From Rhizobium sp. 16-488-2b (GTDB lineage Bacteria > Pseudomonadota > Alphaproteobacteria > Rhizobiales > Rhizobiaceae), in assembly GCF_017741815.1 (NCBI RefSeq), contig NZ_JAGHMF010000045.1, forward strand, positions 43,519 through 107,518: a stretch of 64,000 bases of DNA, given 5' to 3'. The translations under genes and the position numbers were made by a program. Positions 53,832 to 62,958 of this stretch are shown here, one piece after another. The notes beneath the pieces were generated by a model that saw only the letters and a program-made list of their open reading frames with translations, had not been told where the DNA came from and ran no database searches. Positions within the stretch are counted from its first letter, which is position 1, and each line of letters begins with the position of its first letter.

Positions 53832-55736
53832 ATGTCGGGCATCCAGAGCAAGATCGCCTATAGCCGTCACATCTGGGCGCAAAACGGCGCCAGTTCTTTG
53901 CCGCGAACGTTGAGGGGCCAGTCGTATGTGCGAATGCTGCCGTTTGTCCTCGCGGTCGCGATGTTGGTGTGCTGGTTGATAGTCACGAGGCCCGCTTCGC
54001 TCCTGGTGTCCTATTGGTCTCAGCCCTATGATTTCTTCGCGTTGGGGGCAATTGCAGTAGCTGCATTGTCCTGGTTCCTTTATCGCAAACGCCCGCGCAT
54101 TCCGCGTGACTTGCCCCCGCTCCTCGACCATCGACAAGAACTTGCAGACTCCTTACCCCATGTAGTCTGGGGCAGCGACGCCAATGGGCGGTGCGAATTT
54201 CTAAACGAGCGATATACCGAGACATTTGGGATCTCGCACGTCAAAGCGGTCCGTGAACAACTTTGGGCCGATGTCATACATCCGGCCGATCGTTCCAAGA
54301 TGTATCATGCCTGGCGCGCTGCAGTCGACAGCGGTAGCTCGAACTACTCTTCCTACGCACGCGTGCGCATGACTGACGGATCCTATCGATGGATGGAATC
54401 GAGCGGACGCTCTGTCACATCAACTGAATCCGGACAGGTCGTAAGATGGTTCGGAAGTCTTGTGGACGTTCAAAGTCAAGTGGAGGATCGCGAGACAATT
54501 TCGAGACTGCAGGCCGATCTCCAGACAAGTGTCGACGAATACGAAGAAACGCTTGCCGTCGCTGACGAGCGTGTTAGGTCGGTATTCGAGCCGAGGGCGC
54601 TGAGCTGGATTGAGTATGACGTAAAGTCCGCATCTCCGATCTCAGATGCGCTGAGGTCAAATGGCGTGTCCAACGTCACTCAGCATCTTGCCTTGCATCC
54701 TGCGCTGGCAGGCGAACTCAGGAAGAAAATCAGGATCCGTCGGGCGAGTGATAACGGAATTGCTGATATGCTCTCCGAATCCGACAGGACTTTTGGCGCG
54801 CACGATGTTGAAATTGCGATCCTAGCAGCCTTGATCAACCGCGCCCCGTCCACATGCGGAATGGCAGAACTGATCAACGCCGACGGCAAGTCGGCATCGT
54901 ACCCTTTTTCGCTCTCGATCGCCGATAATGGGATTGCGATGGTGTCGTTCTTCGATACTAGAGGCTTTGCTGAGCGCATCGAGAAGGCCGGGCCGGCACG
55001 TCGGGAGCTCGCTACGGCGCATCGGATCGCATGCGCGTCAGCGCTTTCGACATCACTCGTTCACGAGATTAGCCAGCCGATCACTGCGATCACGCTAGAT
55101 TTGGCGACGGTCAGCAGGCTCTTATCGCTGGGATCCGGAGGCTTGGACGCCGTTGCGAAAGTGATGGAGCGGCTTCGCTGGAATGCGAATCGCGTTGCGG
55201 AGATCGGAACAAAGACCCGCGATAGCCTCAGGCCGAACCGCCTCAACCGTTGGCCTGTAGACATCGTGGATCTAGCTGTGAGATCACGTGATCTCGTTCT
55301 CGGGCCACTCGACTTCAGGCGCGGAACCGTAACGATAACCGCAGATACCAAAATCTCGGCCATAGTGGCCGATCCTGTTGCCCTTAAACAAGTTATGTGC
55401 GCCCTTCTGCAGAACGCGTTGGAGGCGAGTGAATCCTCGGGGCGGCCGACCGCTGTTTCGGTTGAGATTTCGCGCTCCCACAGAGCGACTGAGTTGACAA
55501 TTTCCGTGTCGGACCGTGGATCAGGGATACGGGAGGAGCACCTGCCACTCGCCTTCGATCCTTTCTTCTCAACGAAGCCTAACCGGTTGGGATTTGGCCT
55601 GACTGTCTGTCAAAGCATCGTTGAAGGTTTTGGCGGAAAGCTTACCCTCGGCAATAGGATCGGCGGAGGGGTTGTGGCGGAGTTTTCAATCCCGGTTGTT
55701 GACCCCGACGCGACTTTGGTGTCAGCGCCCGGTTGA
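53832..55736 (+). CDS. Membrane-bound PAS histidine kinase
   Basis: The protein has 634 residues. Two hydrophobic segments occur in the first 80 residues (FVLAVAMLVCWLIV and FALGAIAVAALSWFLY). One PAS/PAC unit follows (LPHVVWGSDANGRCEFLNERYTET...YRWMESSGRSV), then a divergent region to about 395. HisKA has His near 411 in SLVHEISQPITAI, and HATPase has ALLQNALEASES, DRGSGIREEHL and GFGLTVCQSIVEG. The design is like the kinase at 35665. It faces the receiver-only gene at 55775, tail to tail, 38 bases apart, which is a plausible partner. Confidence 0.9.
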   Translation: MSGIQSKIAYSRHIWAQNGASSLPRTLRGQSYVRMLPFVLAVAMLVCWLIVTRPASLLVSYWSQPYDFFALGAIAVAALSWFLYRKRPRIPRDLPPLLDHRQELADSLPHVVWGSDANGRCEFLNERYTETFGISHVKAVREQLWADVIHPADRSKMYHAWRAAVDSGSSNYSSYARVRMTDGSYRWMESSGRSVTSTESGQVVRWFGSLVDVQSQVEDRETISRLQADLQTSVDEYEETLAVADERVRSVFEPRALSWIEYDVKSASPISDALRSNGVSNVTQHLALHPALAGELRKKIRIRRASDNGIADMLSESDRTFGAHDVEIAILAALINRAPSTCGMAELINADGKSASYPFSLSIADNGIAMVSFFDTRGFAERIEKAGPARRELATAHRIACASALSTSLVHEISQPITAITLDLATVSRLLSLGSGGLDAVAKVMERLRWNANRVAEIGTKTRDSLRPNRLNRWPVDIVDLAVRSRDLVLGPLDFRRGTVTITADTKISAIVADPVALKQVMCALLQNALEASESSGRPTAVSVEISRSHRATELTISVSDRGSGIREEHLPLAFDPFFSTKPNRLGFGLTVCQSIVEGFGGKLTLGNRIGGGVVAEFSIPVVDPDATLVSAPG

Positions 55737-55774
55737 ATTGGCATCGACTGCGGCGGTATCCGAGCCTGATTGCC

Positions 55775-56158
55775 TCAGTCGATCTGGTAACCTGCTAGAT
55801 GAATGACACTGGCGATTATGTCGTCGACGTCGCCTCCTTTGCTGAAGAACGCGGCGGCACCAACCTCCATGGCTTTGGCTCTTGTTACTTCGTCGTCCTG
55901 AGACGTTATGAATATGGTCTTGAAGGCAACATGTCTCTCTTGCAGCACACCTTGGAGCTCGAGGCCCGTCATCCCTGGCAGACGTTGATCCAAGATGAGA
56001 CAGGCTATTTTCTGATCGACAATATGTTCTAGGAACTCTTCTGCTGTCGGGAACGCGACGGTATCGCAGTCATAAGAACAGAATAGATCGGCGTATGCGC
56101 GCCGTACGGCAAGGTCGTCTTCAACTATCGCGATTGGAGGGCGGGCCAGCGTTTTCAT
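55775..56158 (-). CDS. Single-domain response regulator (receiver only)
   Basis: The protein has 127 residues and one receiver: EDD in IAIVEDDLAVRRAYADLF, Asp in CLILDQRLPGMTGLELQ, Thr/Ser in IFITSQDDEVTR and Lys in FFSKGGDVDDI. The Lys-Pro pair that normally follows is Lys-Gly here. It resembles the receiver at 24198 over its whole length. It lies between the PAS kinase (convergent) and the propeller kinase (same strand, upstream), so it may accept phosphate from either. An imperfect palindrome GGATTCCTTACAAGAATCC at about 56179-56197 lies directly before it. Confidence 0.9.
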   Translation of the reverse strand: MKTLARPPIAIVEDDLAVRRAYADLFCSYDCDTVAFPTAEEFLEHIVDQKIACLILDQRLPGMTGLELQGVLQERHVAFKTIFITSQDDEVTRAKAMEVGAAAFFSKGGDVDDIIASVIHLAGYQID

Positions 56159-56201
56159 TTCCTCAGACTTGAGCCAATGGATTCCTTACAAGAATCCGAC
56201 T

Positions 56202-59200
56202 CTAACGTACATCATGGGCGACAAGGTTGCGAGAAATCGATCGCAGCCGGCTTTCGGTCGTGCTCATCTTCAGCGACACCTTGGTTCCCTTACCCTCTTG
56301 GCTTGATATAGAGAGCTCTGCATCAAGGTTCGCCGCGCGCTCCCTGATACCGGGAATGCCGTAGTGACCTGTGTAGTGGGTCTGATCGGATCCGGTAGGC
56401 ATTCCTCTCCCATTGTCGCTCACGACAATTTCCATGCGTGCACCCTCGAAGCTGAACAGGCACTCGATGTTATCGGCGCCGGAATGGAAATACGCATTCC
56501 TGAGGGCCTCGCGGCATATGTGTCTAAGTTCATCACGAATTTCGACTGGGAGTCGCGGCGCTTTACCTTCGATTTTGATCGAGAAGCGGGCGTCAACTCC
56601 GTCGGGCTGAAGAGACGCGAGTTCGGCAGCATCTTCCTCCACCAACGTCAAGATGTCGGTCGTGGCCTTTGTGGGATCGCGGAGAGACTGAATTGTATCC
56701 CGCCCCTCAACGATTGCGTCATCGCTCTTGAGTAGGATGATGTTTAGCATTTCCGACGCCTTCACGGGTTCTCCCGGAAGTAGGTTTCTCACCGCTTCGA
56801 GCCGATAGATCAGTCCTTGGAAGCTCTGTAAAAGCGTGTCATGGAGGTCTCGGGCGACGCGTGTCCTTTCGCCAAGCCGCTCCTCCAGGCGGGCGTTGTA
56901 GAGCATTTCGATTTGCATCATGCGCGCCTTGTAGACCGCAGCAATCGCCGCTATGGCCAGAAGGCATATCAGCGTGATGAACCACCAGGTATCCCACCAT
57001 GGCGGAGATACCTGTATCGCCAACGAGCCGGATCCTTCCCAGTCTCCCCTCTCCGCGGCGGCTTCCACCACAAGCGTCAGAGCACCCGTCGGCAACGTTG
57101 CGAAGTTGATTGTTCGCAACGCCGCCGGCAGGATGTGCCAATCGGTCTCGAGAGGGGCGATTCGGTACCTATATCTCACGCCAGCTGGGTTTGAGAAATC
57201 GAATGCCGAGAAGCTTACTGCGAAGTTTTGATCATACCGAACGCGATATTCGGTGCCGGCATCGCGAAGCGGATAGAGAACAGATTCGTCGCCGATCCTC
57301 ACGTCCGTAAATTGAACATTGTGCAAAGCCTCGGCGGATCGGACTCTCGACGGGCTTACGACCGCGGCTCCTGGGAACCCTGCAAAATACATGCGACCCT
57401 CTGTGCCGCTGCTGCACGCGTGCCATCCTCCCATGTCGTTGCCCGGCAATCCATCCGCACTCGTGAAATTTTGGAAGCTGGCTGTGGCCGGGTTCATCTT
57501 GGAAACGCCACGGTTCGTGCTAATCCATAGATTCCCATTGGAATCCTGGCGGGTGCAACTGACTGCATTTCCTGCCAGCCCATCCTTCTCGAAGTAAGCT
57601 TTGAATTTCCCGGTCGCCGGATCGAACGTGTTCAGTCCGTTGTGCGTCGCGATCCACAGGTGCCCATCGCGTGCGTGGAAGACGTTGTTGGTCGTGTTGT
57701 TGCTTATAGTGGTCGGATCGGAGGGATCGTGGCGGAACTCCTCGAACTCCTCTGTGGTCTTAGAGAACTTTACGAGCCCGACTCTCGAGCCGATCCAAAG
57801 ATTGTTCTGGTCGTCCTCGTCGATCGAAAAGAGCTCTTTATTCAGATTGGTGTCAGCTCTGTAGGTCTTGAAGGTGAGCGTCTTGGGGTCGAGCCTGTTC
57901 AAGCCGTTCCAAGTTGCAAGCCAAAGTACTCGCTGGCGGTCCAGAAAAACCCGCGTCACGACATCGCTGCTAATCCAGTCGCGCCTTCCGCGTTCATATC
58001 TGAACGTTTGCGTCCTGCCAGTTTCCGGATCAAACGAAATCAGGCCAGTTCCAATTGTGCCGATCCAGAGCGTCCCGTCATCGGCCTCTACCATCGAAAG
58101 TATTTCCACCGACGTCCCGTTGCCGGCAAGGTCGAAAATCCGTAACTGCCCAGCCGGATCGATCCGCGTCAGCGCCCCGCCTGTACCCAGCCAAACGTTG
58201 CCCTTCCGGTCCTCTAGGATCGCGTTGACGAACGTCTCTCCAAGCTTATTTACGTGACCGGAATACGGCCAGACTTTTTGGAACGGCAATGGCTCGGGAG
58301 TGAAAACGTTTGGCGGGCTGGCATGTAACCCTGTCCAGATATTGCCTTGGCGATCTTCATAGATTTCAATTGCCCGGTTCTCTGACAAACTTTGAGGGTC
58401 GGTCGGGTCATTTACATACTGATCGAATGTGAAATCGTCCCGGTTGAACCTGAGCAGACCGGCGCCCATACTGACAAGCCACAGATCGCCGTTACGGGTT
58501 TCTATCATCTTGTAGATGCCGGACATTACCCCGTCGGCATTGCTGAATGAGATCTTCTTCACAGTGTTCGAAGCGCGATCGAAGAGCGCCAGCCCGCTCC
58601 CTGACCCCCAAAGAATCCAAAAAAGCCCCTTGGAATCCTCGAAAAACTGAAATTCCCTTGCCTCGATCCTCAACGGTATGCGGAGACTGACTTTGCCGCT
58701 TTCCGGATCAAATGCCTCGAGGCCGTTCCCGGTCGCCACCCAGAAGACACCTTCTCGGTCGGTCGCAGTCGACTTTATGTCGTCAGTGCTCAGGCCATCA
58801 TCGCGACCGGGTATCTGCCCAAAACGTTTGACGGCGCCGGTCCTAGGTTCAAGGCTGTACAAGCCTTGTGACGTTGCCAACCATAGGATTCCGCTGCGGT
58901 CCTGGCTAATCTGCAGGACCGTCGGAGTAGATGCATCCAGCACGAAGTGCTTGAATTTGCCCGTCTTTCGATCGAAGGCATCGAGAAGCTGGTCTGTCCC
59001 AATCCAGATCGTTCCCTCGCGGTCTTTGAACGTGGAGTAAATGTAGACTCCACTCAGACTGTCTGGGTCGTCTCGATCGTGTTTGAAGACTTGGAAAGTA
59101 TACCCGTCGAAGCGATTAATGCCATGCTGAGCGCCGAGCCACATGTATCCGTCGTCGTCTTGGATGATTTGTCCAACGCGGGTTTGAGAAAGACCTTGCG

Positions 59201-59477
59201 CCAGCGAAAGCTTGGTAAATTGGATATCGCTTTTCGGGACAAGTCGGCTCGTGATCACCTCAGGAAGAACGTTGGCCACGGGGACCGGCTGCTCCGCATG
59301 AGACCATGTGTTGTAGAACAGTGCGACGAAGATGGCTGTTGCAATCGCCAAGAACGATTTCCGCGGCAAACGCCGTTGTGACAGAACAGTGCGCAAGTCT
59401 CGGCCCCGAGGTGCGATTACAGTTGAGCGAATTATGTCGAAAGGCACGGCTGATACAAGCTGTGACTGGACCAACAT
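56202..59477 (-). CDS. Two-component sensor with beta-propeller and HisKA_3 kinase
   Basis: The protein has 1091 residues. An N-terminal hydrophobic segment (FLAIATAIFVALFYNTWSHA) acts as anchor or signal. A long periplasmic region of about 14 repeats follows (patterns such as GxIWIGTxxGLxxFDPxTGKF), forming two seven-bladed propellers, then a Y_Y_Y domain (about 720-800). A membrane segment (WFITLICLLAIAAIAAVYKARM) leads to HisKA_3 with His near 879 (ARDLHDTLLQSFQGLIYRLE) and HATPase (DNGRGMP, GIPGIRERA). Such sensors detect carbohydrate or other external ligands. The NarL regulator at 52609 is the likely partner. The exact start is uncertain; the ORF from 59477 has no strong ribosome site. 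Confidence 0.9.
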   Translation of the reverse strand: MLVQSQLVSAVPFDIIRSTVIAPRGRDLRTVLSQRRLPRKSFLAIATAIFVALFYNTWSHAEQPVPVANVLPEVITSRLVPKSDIQFTKLSLAQGLSQTRVGQIIQDDDGYMWLGAQHGINRFDGYTFQVFKHDRDDPDSLSGVYIYSTFKDREGTIWIGTDQLLDAFDRKTGKFKHFVLDASTPTVLQISQDRSGILWLATSQGLYSLEPRTGAVKRFGQIPGRDDGLSTDDIKSTATDREGVFWVATGNGLEAFDPESGKVSLRIPLRIEAREFQFFEDSKGLFWILWGSGSGLALFDRASNTVKKISFSNADGVMSGIYKMIETRNGDLWLVSMGAGLLRFNRDDFTFDQYVNDPTDPQSLSENRAIEIYEDRQGNIWTGLHASPPNVFTPEPLPFQKVWPYSGHVNKLGETFVNAILEDRKGNVWLGTGGALTRIDPAGQLRIFDLAGNGTSVEILSMVEADDGTLWIGTIGTGLISFDPETGRTQTFRYERGRRDWISSDVVTRVFLDRQRVLWLATWNGLNRLDPKTLTFKTYRADTNLNKELFSIDEDDQNNLWIGSRVGLVKFSKTTEEFEEFRHDPSDPTTISNNTTNNVFHARDGHLWIATHNGLNTFDPATGKFKAYFEKDGLAGNAVSCTRQDSNGNLWISTNRGVSKMNPATASFQNFTSADGLPGNDMGGWHACSSGTEGRMYFAGFPGAAVVSPSRVRSAEALHNVQFTDVRIGDESVLYPLRDAGTEYRVRYDQNFAVSFSAFDFSNPAGVRYRYRIAPLETDWHILPAALRTINFATLPTGALTLVVEAAAERGDWEGSGSLAIQVSPPWWDTWWFITLICLLAIAAIAAVYKARMMQIEMLYNARLEERLGERTRVARDLHDTLLQSFQGLIYRLEAVRNLLPGEPVKASEMLNIILLKSDDAIVEGRDTIQSLRDPTKATTDILTLVEEDAAELASLQPDGVDARFSIKIEGKAPRLPVEIRDELRHICREALRNAYFHSGADNIECLFSFEGARMEIVVSDNGRGMPTGSDQTHYTGHYGIPGIRERAANLDAELSISSQEGKGTKVSLKMSTTESRLRSISRNLVAHDVR

Positions 59478-59668
59478 CTCTCAGTGCTGGGTTGCCACGG
59501 TCTTCTTTGCACATTTTGGCGCCCGGTGGCGACGCCGACCGGCAAGACGACCTGCAAACAATCAGTGAGCCCCCTCTTTCGAGGGTGTGCGATCCTCCTT
59601 CTTTGCGACAATGTCCATTTGCAGGCTGTCGTTCCAGGTGGGAGCCGTAACCGTAAGGGACTGCGCAA

Positions 59669-59944
59669 ATGGCAAATCTGAACGCGATGTCAGATAATCG
59701 TGCTCTTCCCGACCAGGAACGAGCCTCTCAACAATCCATTTCAGACAATCTCTCCGCTAATACGTCCCCACGGTCGACCGAACTCGTAGAGCTCCTCTAC
59801 CTGCTGAAACTTGGCGTCAAGACCAATCTCCGCTGGATTGGAAGGACGAGGCCTGACATAGACGCAGCGCGCAAAACTTCCGCGCGATTGTGCGAATACG
59901 TAGATCGCCTCGAAATTCTAATCGCGTCAGCCAACCGCGGCTAG
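59669..59944 (+). CDS. Small hypothetical protein
   Basis: The protein has 91 residues: MANLNAMSDNRALPDQERAS, then a helical region (LVELLYLLKLGVKTNLRWIG...AARKTSARLCEYVDRLEILIASAN). AAGGGACTGCGCAA before the ATG at 59669 is a fair ribosome site. No membrane segment or known motif is present. It lies divergent to the propeller kinase and 159 bases before the winged-helix/ATPase regulator. The coding character of the C-terminal half looks genuine. A later Met (MSDN) is an alternative start. Confidence 0.5.
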   Translation: MANLNAMSDNRALPDQERASQQSISDNLSANTSPRSTELVELLYLLKLGVKTNLRWIGRTRPDIDAARKTSARLCEYVDRLEILIASANRG

Positions 59945-60103
59945 TGAGGCTGGCCTAACCGATAGTTGGCGGCATCACCTGGAAACCAAGGGGTTCCGGG
60001 TGAACTTGGCATGATTTCCAGAGTTCGGATGGCCGTTGCTTTCCATCCATACAGATGTGATACCCGTTCAGGAGATTAATTCTGGCGGGACTGCGGCTCC
60101 ACG

Positions 60104-62842
60104 ATGGCTGTTCTTAAGTTTGGTAGTTTTGAACTCGATTTGATCAATAAGACGTTGATGGAAGCGGGCAAGCCCTATCAACTCGGGAAGAAAGCGCTGG
60201 AACTACTCGTTGCGCTAGCCAGTCGCCCCGGAGAAATCGTTTCCAAAGAAGAGCTTCTAAGGGCTGCCTGGCCTACGACGACCGTGGACGAGGGCGCGTT
60301 ACGTGTACACTTGATGACCCTCAGAAAGGCGTTGGTAGGGAATAGCGAGCAGCGATACATCGAAAACATTGCGGGGCGTGGCTACGTCTTTGTCGCACCG
60401 GTAGAGCTCTCCGATGTCGGATCGTCCGCTCCGGACTTGATGGAGTCGGCTGCCGAAAGCAATCTACCCCGTCTTGCAAGTCGGCTGATCGGTCGAGAGG
60501 ATTTTATAACGACGAGCGTGGCCGCCCTCGCATCGACTAGGCTACTGACGATTTCAGGAGCAGGAGGGATAGGCAAAACCGCTGTGGCGCTTGAGATAGC
60601 CGCGCGTGTTCAGGCATCGAGACGGGTCGTCTTCGTCGATCTGGCGTTATTGAACGACATTCGATTGTTCATGCCCACGCTGGCGTCTCTACTCGGGCTG
60701 GTTCTTTATACCAATGACCACAGGCAAGCGGTTCTCAATTCACTTCAAGACAAAGACATACTCTTTCTGTTCGACAACTGCGAACACTTGATTGAGACCG
60801 TTGCGGCGGAAGCCGATCAGATCCTGAGGGCGACCAAAGGCGTGTCGATTCTTGCAACAAGCCGTGAACCGCTACGGATAGCTGGCGAACGTGTAAGACA
60901 ATTGCCGTCCCTTCCCGTGCCCGACTTCGGAACATCGGCACAGGAGCTCTTGGCCAACCATTCAGTGCAGCTTTTCATTGAATCGGTCAAACTCGCCACC
61001 GATGTCACGGATTTTGGGGACGAAGATAGCCTGCAGGCTGCCGCCGCGATCGTCCGCGGGTTGGACGGCATACCATTAGCGATCGAACTCGCGGCGTCGC
61101 GAGTCAGCACCCTCGGCCTTGAACGTGTTCTAGGCTCCCTTGACGACCCGCTGTCAGTTTTGCGCAGGGGCCGGCGCACCGCTCCTCCGCGGCAACAAAC
61201 CCTAAGGGCAACGTTGGATTGGAGCTACGAAAGCCTCGATACCGACGAGAGAGAGGTCTTCGCCGCGCTCGCCGTGTTCCCCGGAACGTTCTCGGAGCAG
61301 GCGGCGGAGTCTCTGATGAGAGAAAGGCTGTTCGGCGAAAGATTCGACAGTGCGTTCGATGGTCTCCTCCTCAAATCTCTTATCGCCGTCTCGAGTGGAG
61401 ATGGTCGATACCGCCTTTTAGACACGACCAAAAGCTATGCGTTGGAAAAGCTCAACACGGGGGCCTTCGAGACCACCAGCCGTTCATCACACGCCCAATA
61501 CTGCCGCGAAGAACTCGCCAGGGCCGACTACGATTGGCGAGGGCTTCCGACGATCGGTTGGCTTAGGCGTTATGGCACACTCATCAATGATCTGCGTTCC
61601 GCTATTGAGTGGGCTAGTTCACCGCTAGGAGACCTTGACCTTGCGGTAGAGCTCGTCGCGGTCTCCAACACAGTCTGGGTACAGCTCGGTGCGATGAATG
61701 AGCAGCTGATAGCGGTTGAGGATGCTTTGGAGAACCTCCCATTCACAAAACACCCAGGAACTGACGTCGAACTTCAACTAAGGATCGCGAGAGGAAGCGC
61801 GCTATATCATATAGGTGGCTTCCGAAGCGACGAGGAAGCAAGCGCAGAATTTCAACGCGCTACTTTGATCGCAGAAGCGCTTGGCAACCCAGGACGCATC
61901 ATGCGCGCATATGGAGGGATGGCTGCGGTCGCTAGCTCGAAAGGTCGATACCTCCACTCGATCGCAATCGCGAGCGACCTGCAGCAACGGTTCCCTGGGG
62001 CGCAGAGCTATAGCCGGCTGCTGGAGCACAACTATCTCTTTCATGGAGATCTCAAATCCTCCCGTGAACAGGCTGAAATCTCTCTTCTCGAAGCTAGCCG
62101 CGCGGTCCGCACGACACAAAACTACGGAACGGGATACGATCAGGGGACGATAGCTAGATCGGTTCTCACGATGATCGATTTTCTGGAGGGCAACCTCGAT
62201 GAGAGCTTCTCGGGCGTGGAGAAACTAATCGCCGACTGCGAGGGGCTAGGTCATTCGATTTCGACGTGCCTGATGCTTTGCCTGAGCGCGATGCCGATCG
62301 CTTATCTTGCGGGGCAGACAGAGACGGCTAGGGGCAGACTGACCGCGGCGAAGCGCGTCGCGCGAAAGGACATGTTGGTCAGATGGCAGGAGTGGGTCGA
62401 TGGCTACGATCTTGTCGTGCCCGAGCAAACTCAGACCGAAGAAAAGCAGGCCGCTTTGCAGCAAGCGCTCCTGGAGGGCGTTGGAATGCGGCTCGAGTAC
62501 ATGACCGTCCTTGCCGGATGCAGGGCATCTCCTGCCGCAGTAGAGCGCGCATTATCGGGCGACGCCGGATGGTGCAGGCCGGAGCTACTCCGCTTAAAGG
62601 CGGTCTCGTTGATAAAGCGGGATCGCGCCCAAGCAAAAGCGCTCCTGGTCGAGGCAATCGATATGGCTCGATCGATGGGGGCGGTTATATGGGAGCTTCG
62701 TTGCGCGATCTGCCTCGTCCATTTAGCAGGCCCAGCTCAAACGGCATCGGCCAAGGCTGAACTTGCGTCTGTCTTGGAGAAGGTCGATTCAAGCCGCTCC
62801 ATTTCCGACGTCGAGACAGCGCTGTCACTTTTGGCAGAGTAA
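60104..62842 (+). CDS. Winged-helix/STAND-ATPase regulator with TPR-like C-terminus
   Basis: The protein has 912 residues and is a full-length paralogue of the one at 32171. Winged helix: MAVLKFGSFELDLINKTLME, then SKEELLRAAWPTTTVDEGALRVHLMTLRKAL. NB-ARC-like ATPase: P-loop GAGGIGKT near 152, Walker B LFLFDNCEH and sensor TSREPL. A helical half follows from about 470. The stretch AWPTTTVDEGALRVHLMTL nearly repeats the sequence in the 32171 protein, so the two may bind similar DNA. It is directly upstream of the second 239-residue protein, just as the short paralogue is next to the operon with the first copy. Together this suggests regulator/target pairing. Confidence 0.9.
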   Translation: MAVLKFGSFELDLINKTLMEAGKPYQLGKKALELLVALASRPGEIVSKEELLRAAWPTTTVDEGALRVHLMTLRKALVGNSEQRYIENIAGRGYVFVAPVELSDVGSSAPDLMESAAESNLPRLASRLIGREDFITTSVAALASTRLLTISGAGGIGKTAVALEIAARVQASRRVVFVDLALLNDIRLFMPTLASLLGLVLYTNDHRQAVLNSLQDKDILFLFDNCEHLIETVAAEADQILRATKGVSILATSREPLRIAGERVRQLPSLPVPDFGTSAQELLANHSVQLFIESVKLATDVTDFGDEDSLQAAAAIVRGLDGIPLAIELAASRVSTLGLERVLGSLDDPLSVLRRGRRTAPPRQQTLRATLDWSYESLDTDEREVFAALAVFPGTFSEQAAESLMRERLFGERFDSAFDGLLLKSLIAVSSGDGRYRLLDTTKSYALEKLNTGAFETTSRSSHAQYCREELARADYDWRGLPTIGWLRRYGTLINDLRSAIEWASSPLGDLDLAVELVAVSNTVWVQLGAMNEQLIAVEDALENLPFTKHPGTDVELQLRIARGSALYHIGGFRSDEEASAEFQRATLIAEALGNPGRIMRAYGGMAAVASSKGRYLHSIAIASDLQQRFPGAQSYSRLLEHNYLFHGDLKSSREQAEISLLEASRAVRTTQNYGTGYDQGTIARSVLTMIDFLEGNLDESFSGVEKLIADCEGLGHSISTCLMLCLSAMPIAYLAGQTETARGRLTAAKRVARKDMLVRWQEWVDGYDLVVPEQTQTEEKQAALQQALLEGVGMRLEYMTVLAGCRASPAAVERALSGDAGWCRPELLRLKAVSLIKRDRAQAKALLVEAIDMARSMGAVIWELRCAICLVHLAGPAQTASAKAELASVLEKVDSSRSISDVETALSLLAE

Positions 62843-62877
62843 CGCACGTTGTGTCGCTCCGTCCGACAGAGGTGTGC

Positions 62878-62888
62878 GATCTTACAAT
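62878..62888 (+). promoter_or_regulatory. GATnnTACAAT motif before the second 239-residue gene
   Basis: GATCTTACAAT is an exact match, 70 bases before the ATG at 62959. Confidence 0.5.
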
Positions 62889-62958
62889 GAACCAGCATCC
62901 GATGGTCGTAGAGAAAGGACGCGTTAAACGATCCAATCTCTAGCCAAGGAGCAATAGC

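Noticed and set aside
11501..60103. EcfG-type general stress promoters (GGAAC, 16-17 bases, CGTT)
   Set aside because: I looked upstream of dps, the kinase at 35665, the small membrane genes and the regulator at 60104 and found no good match.
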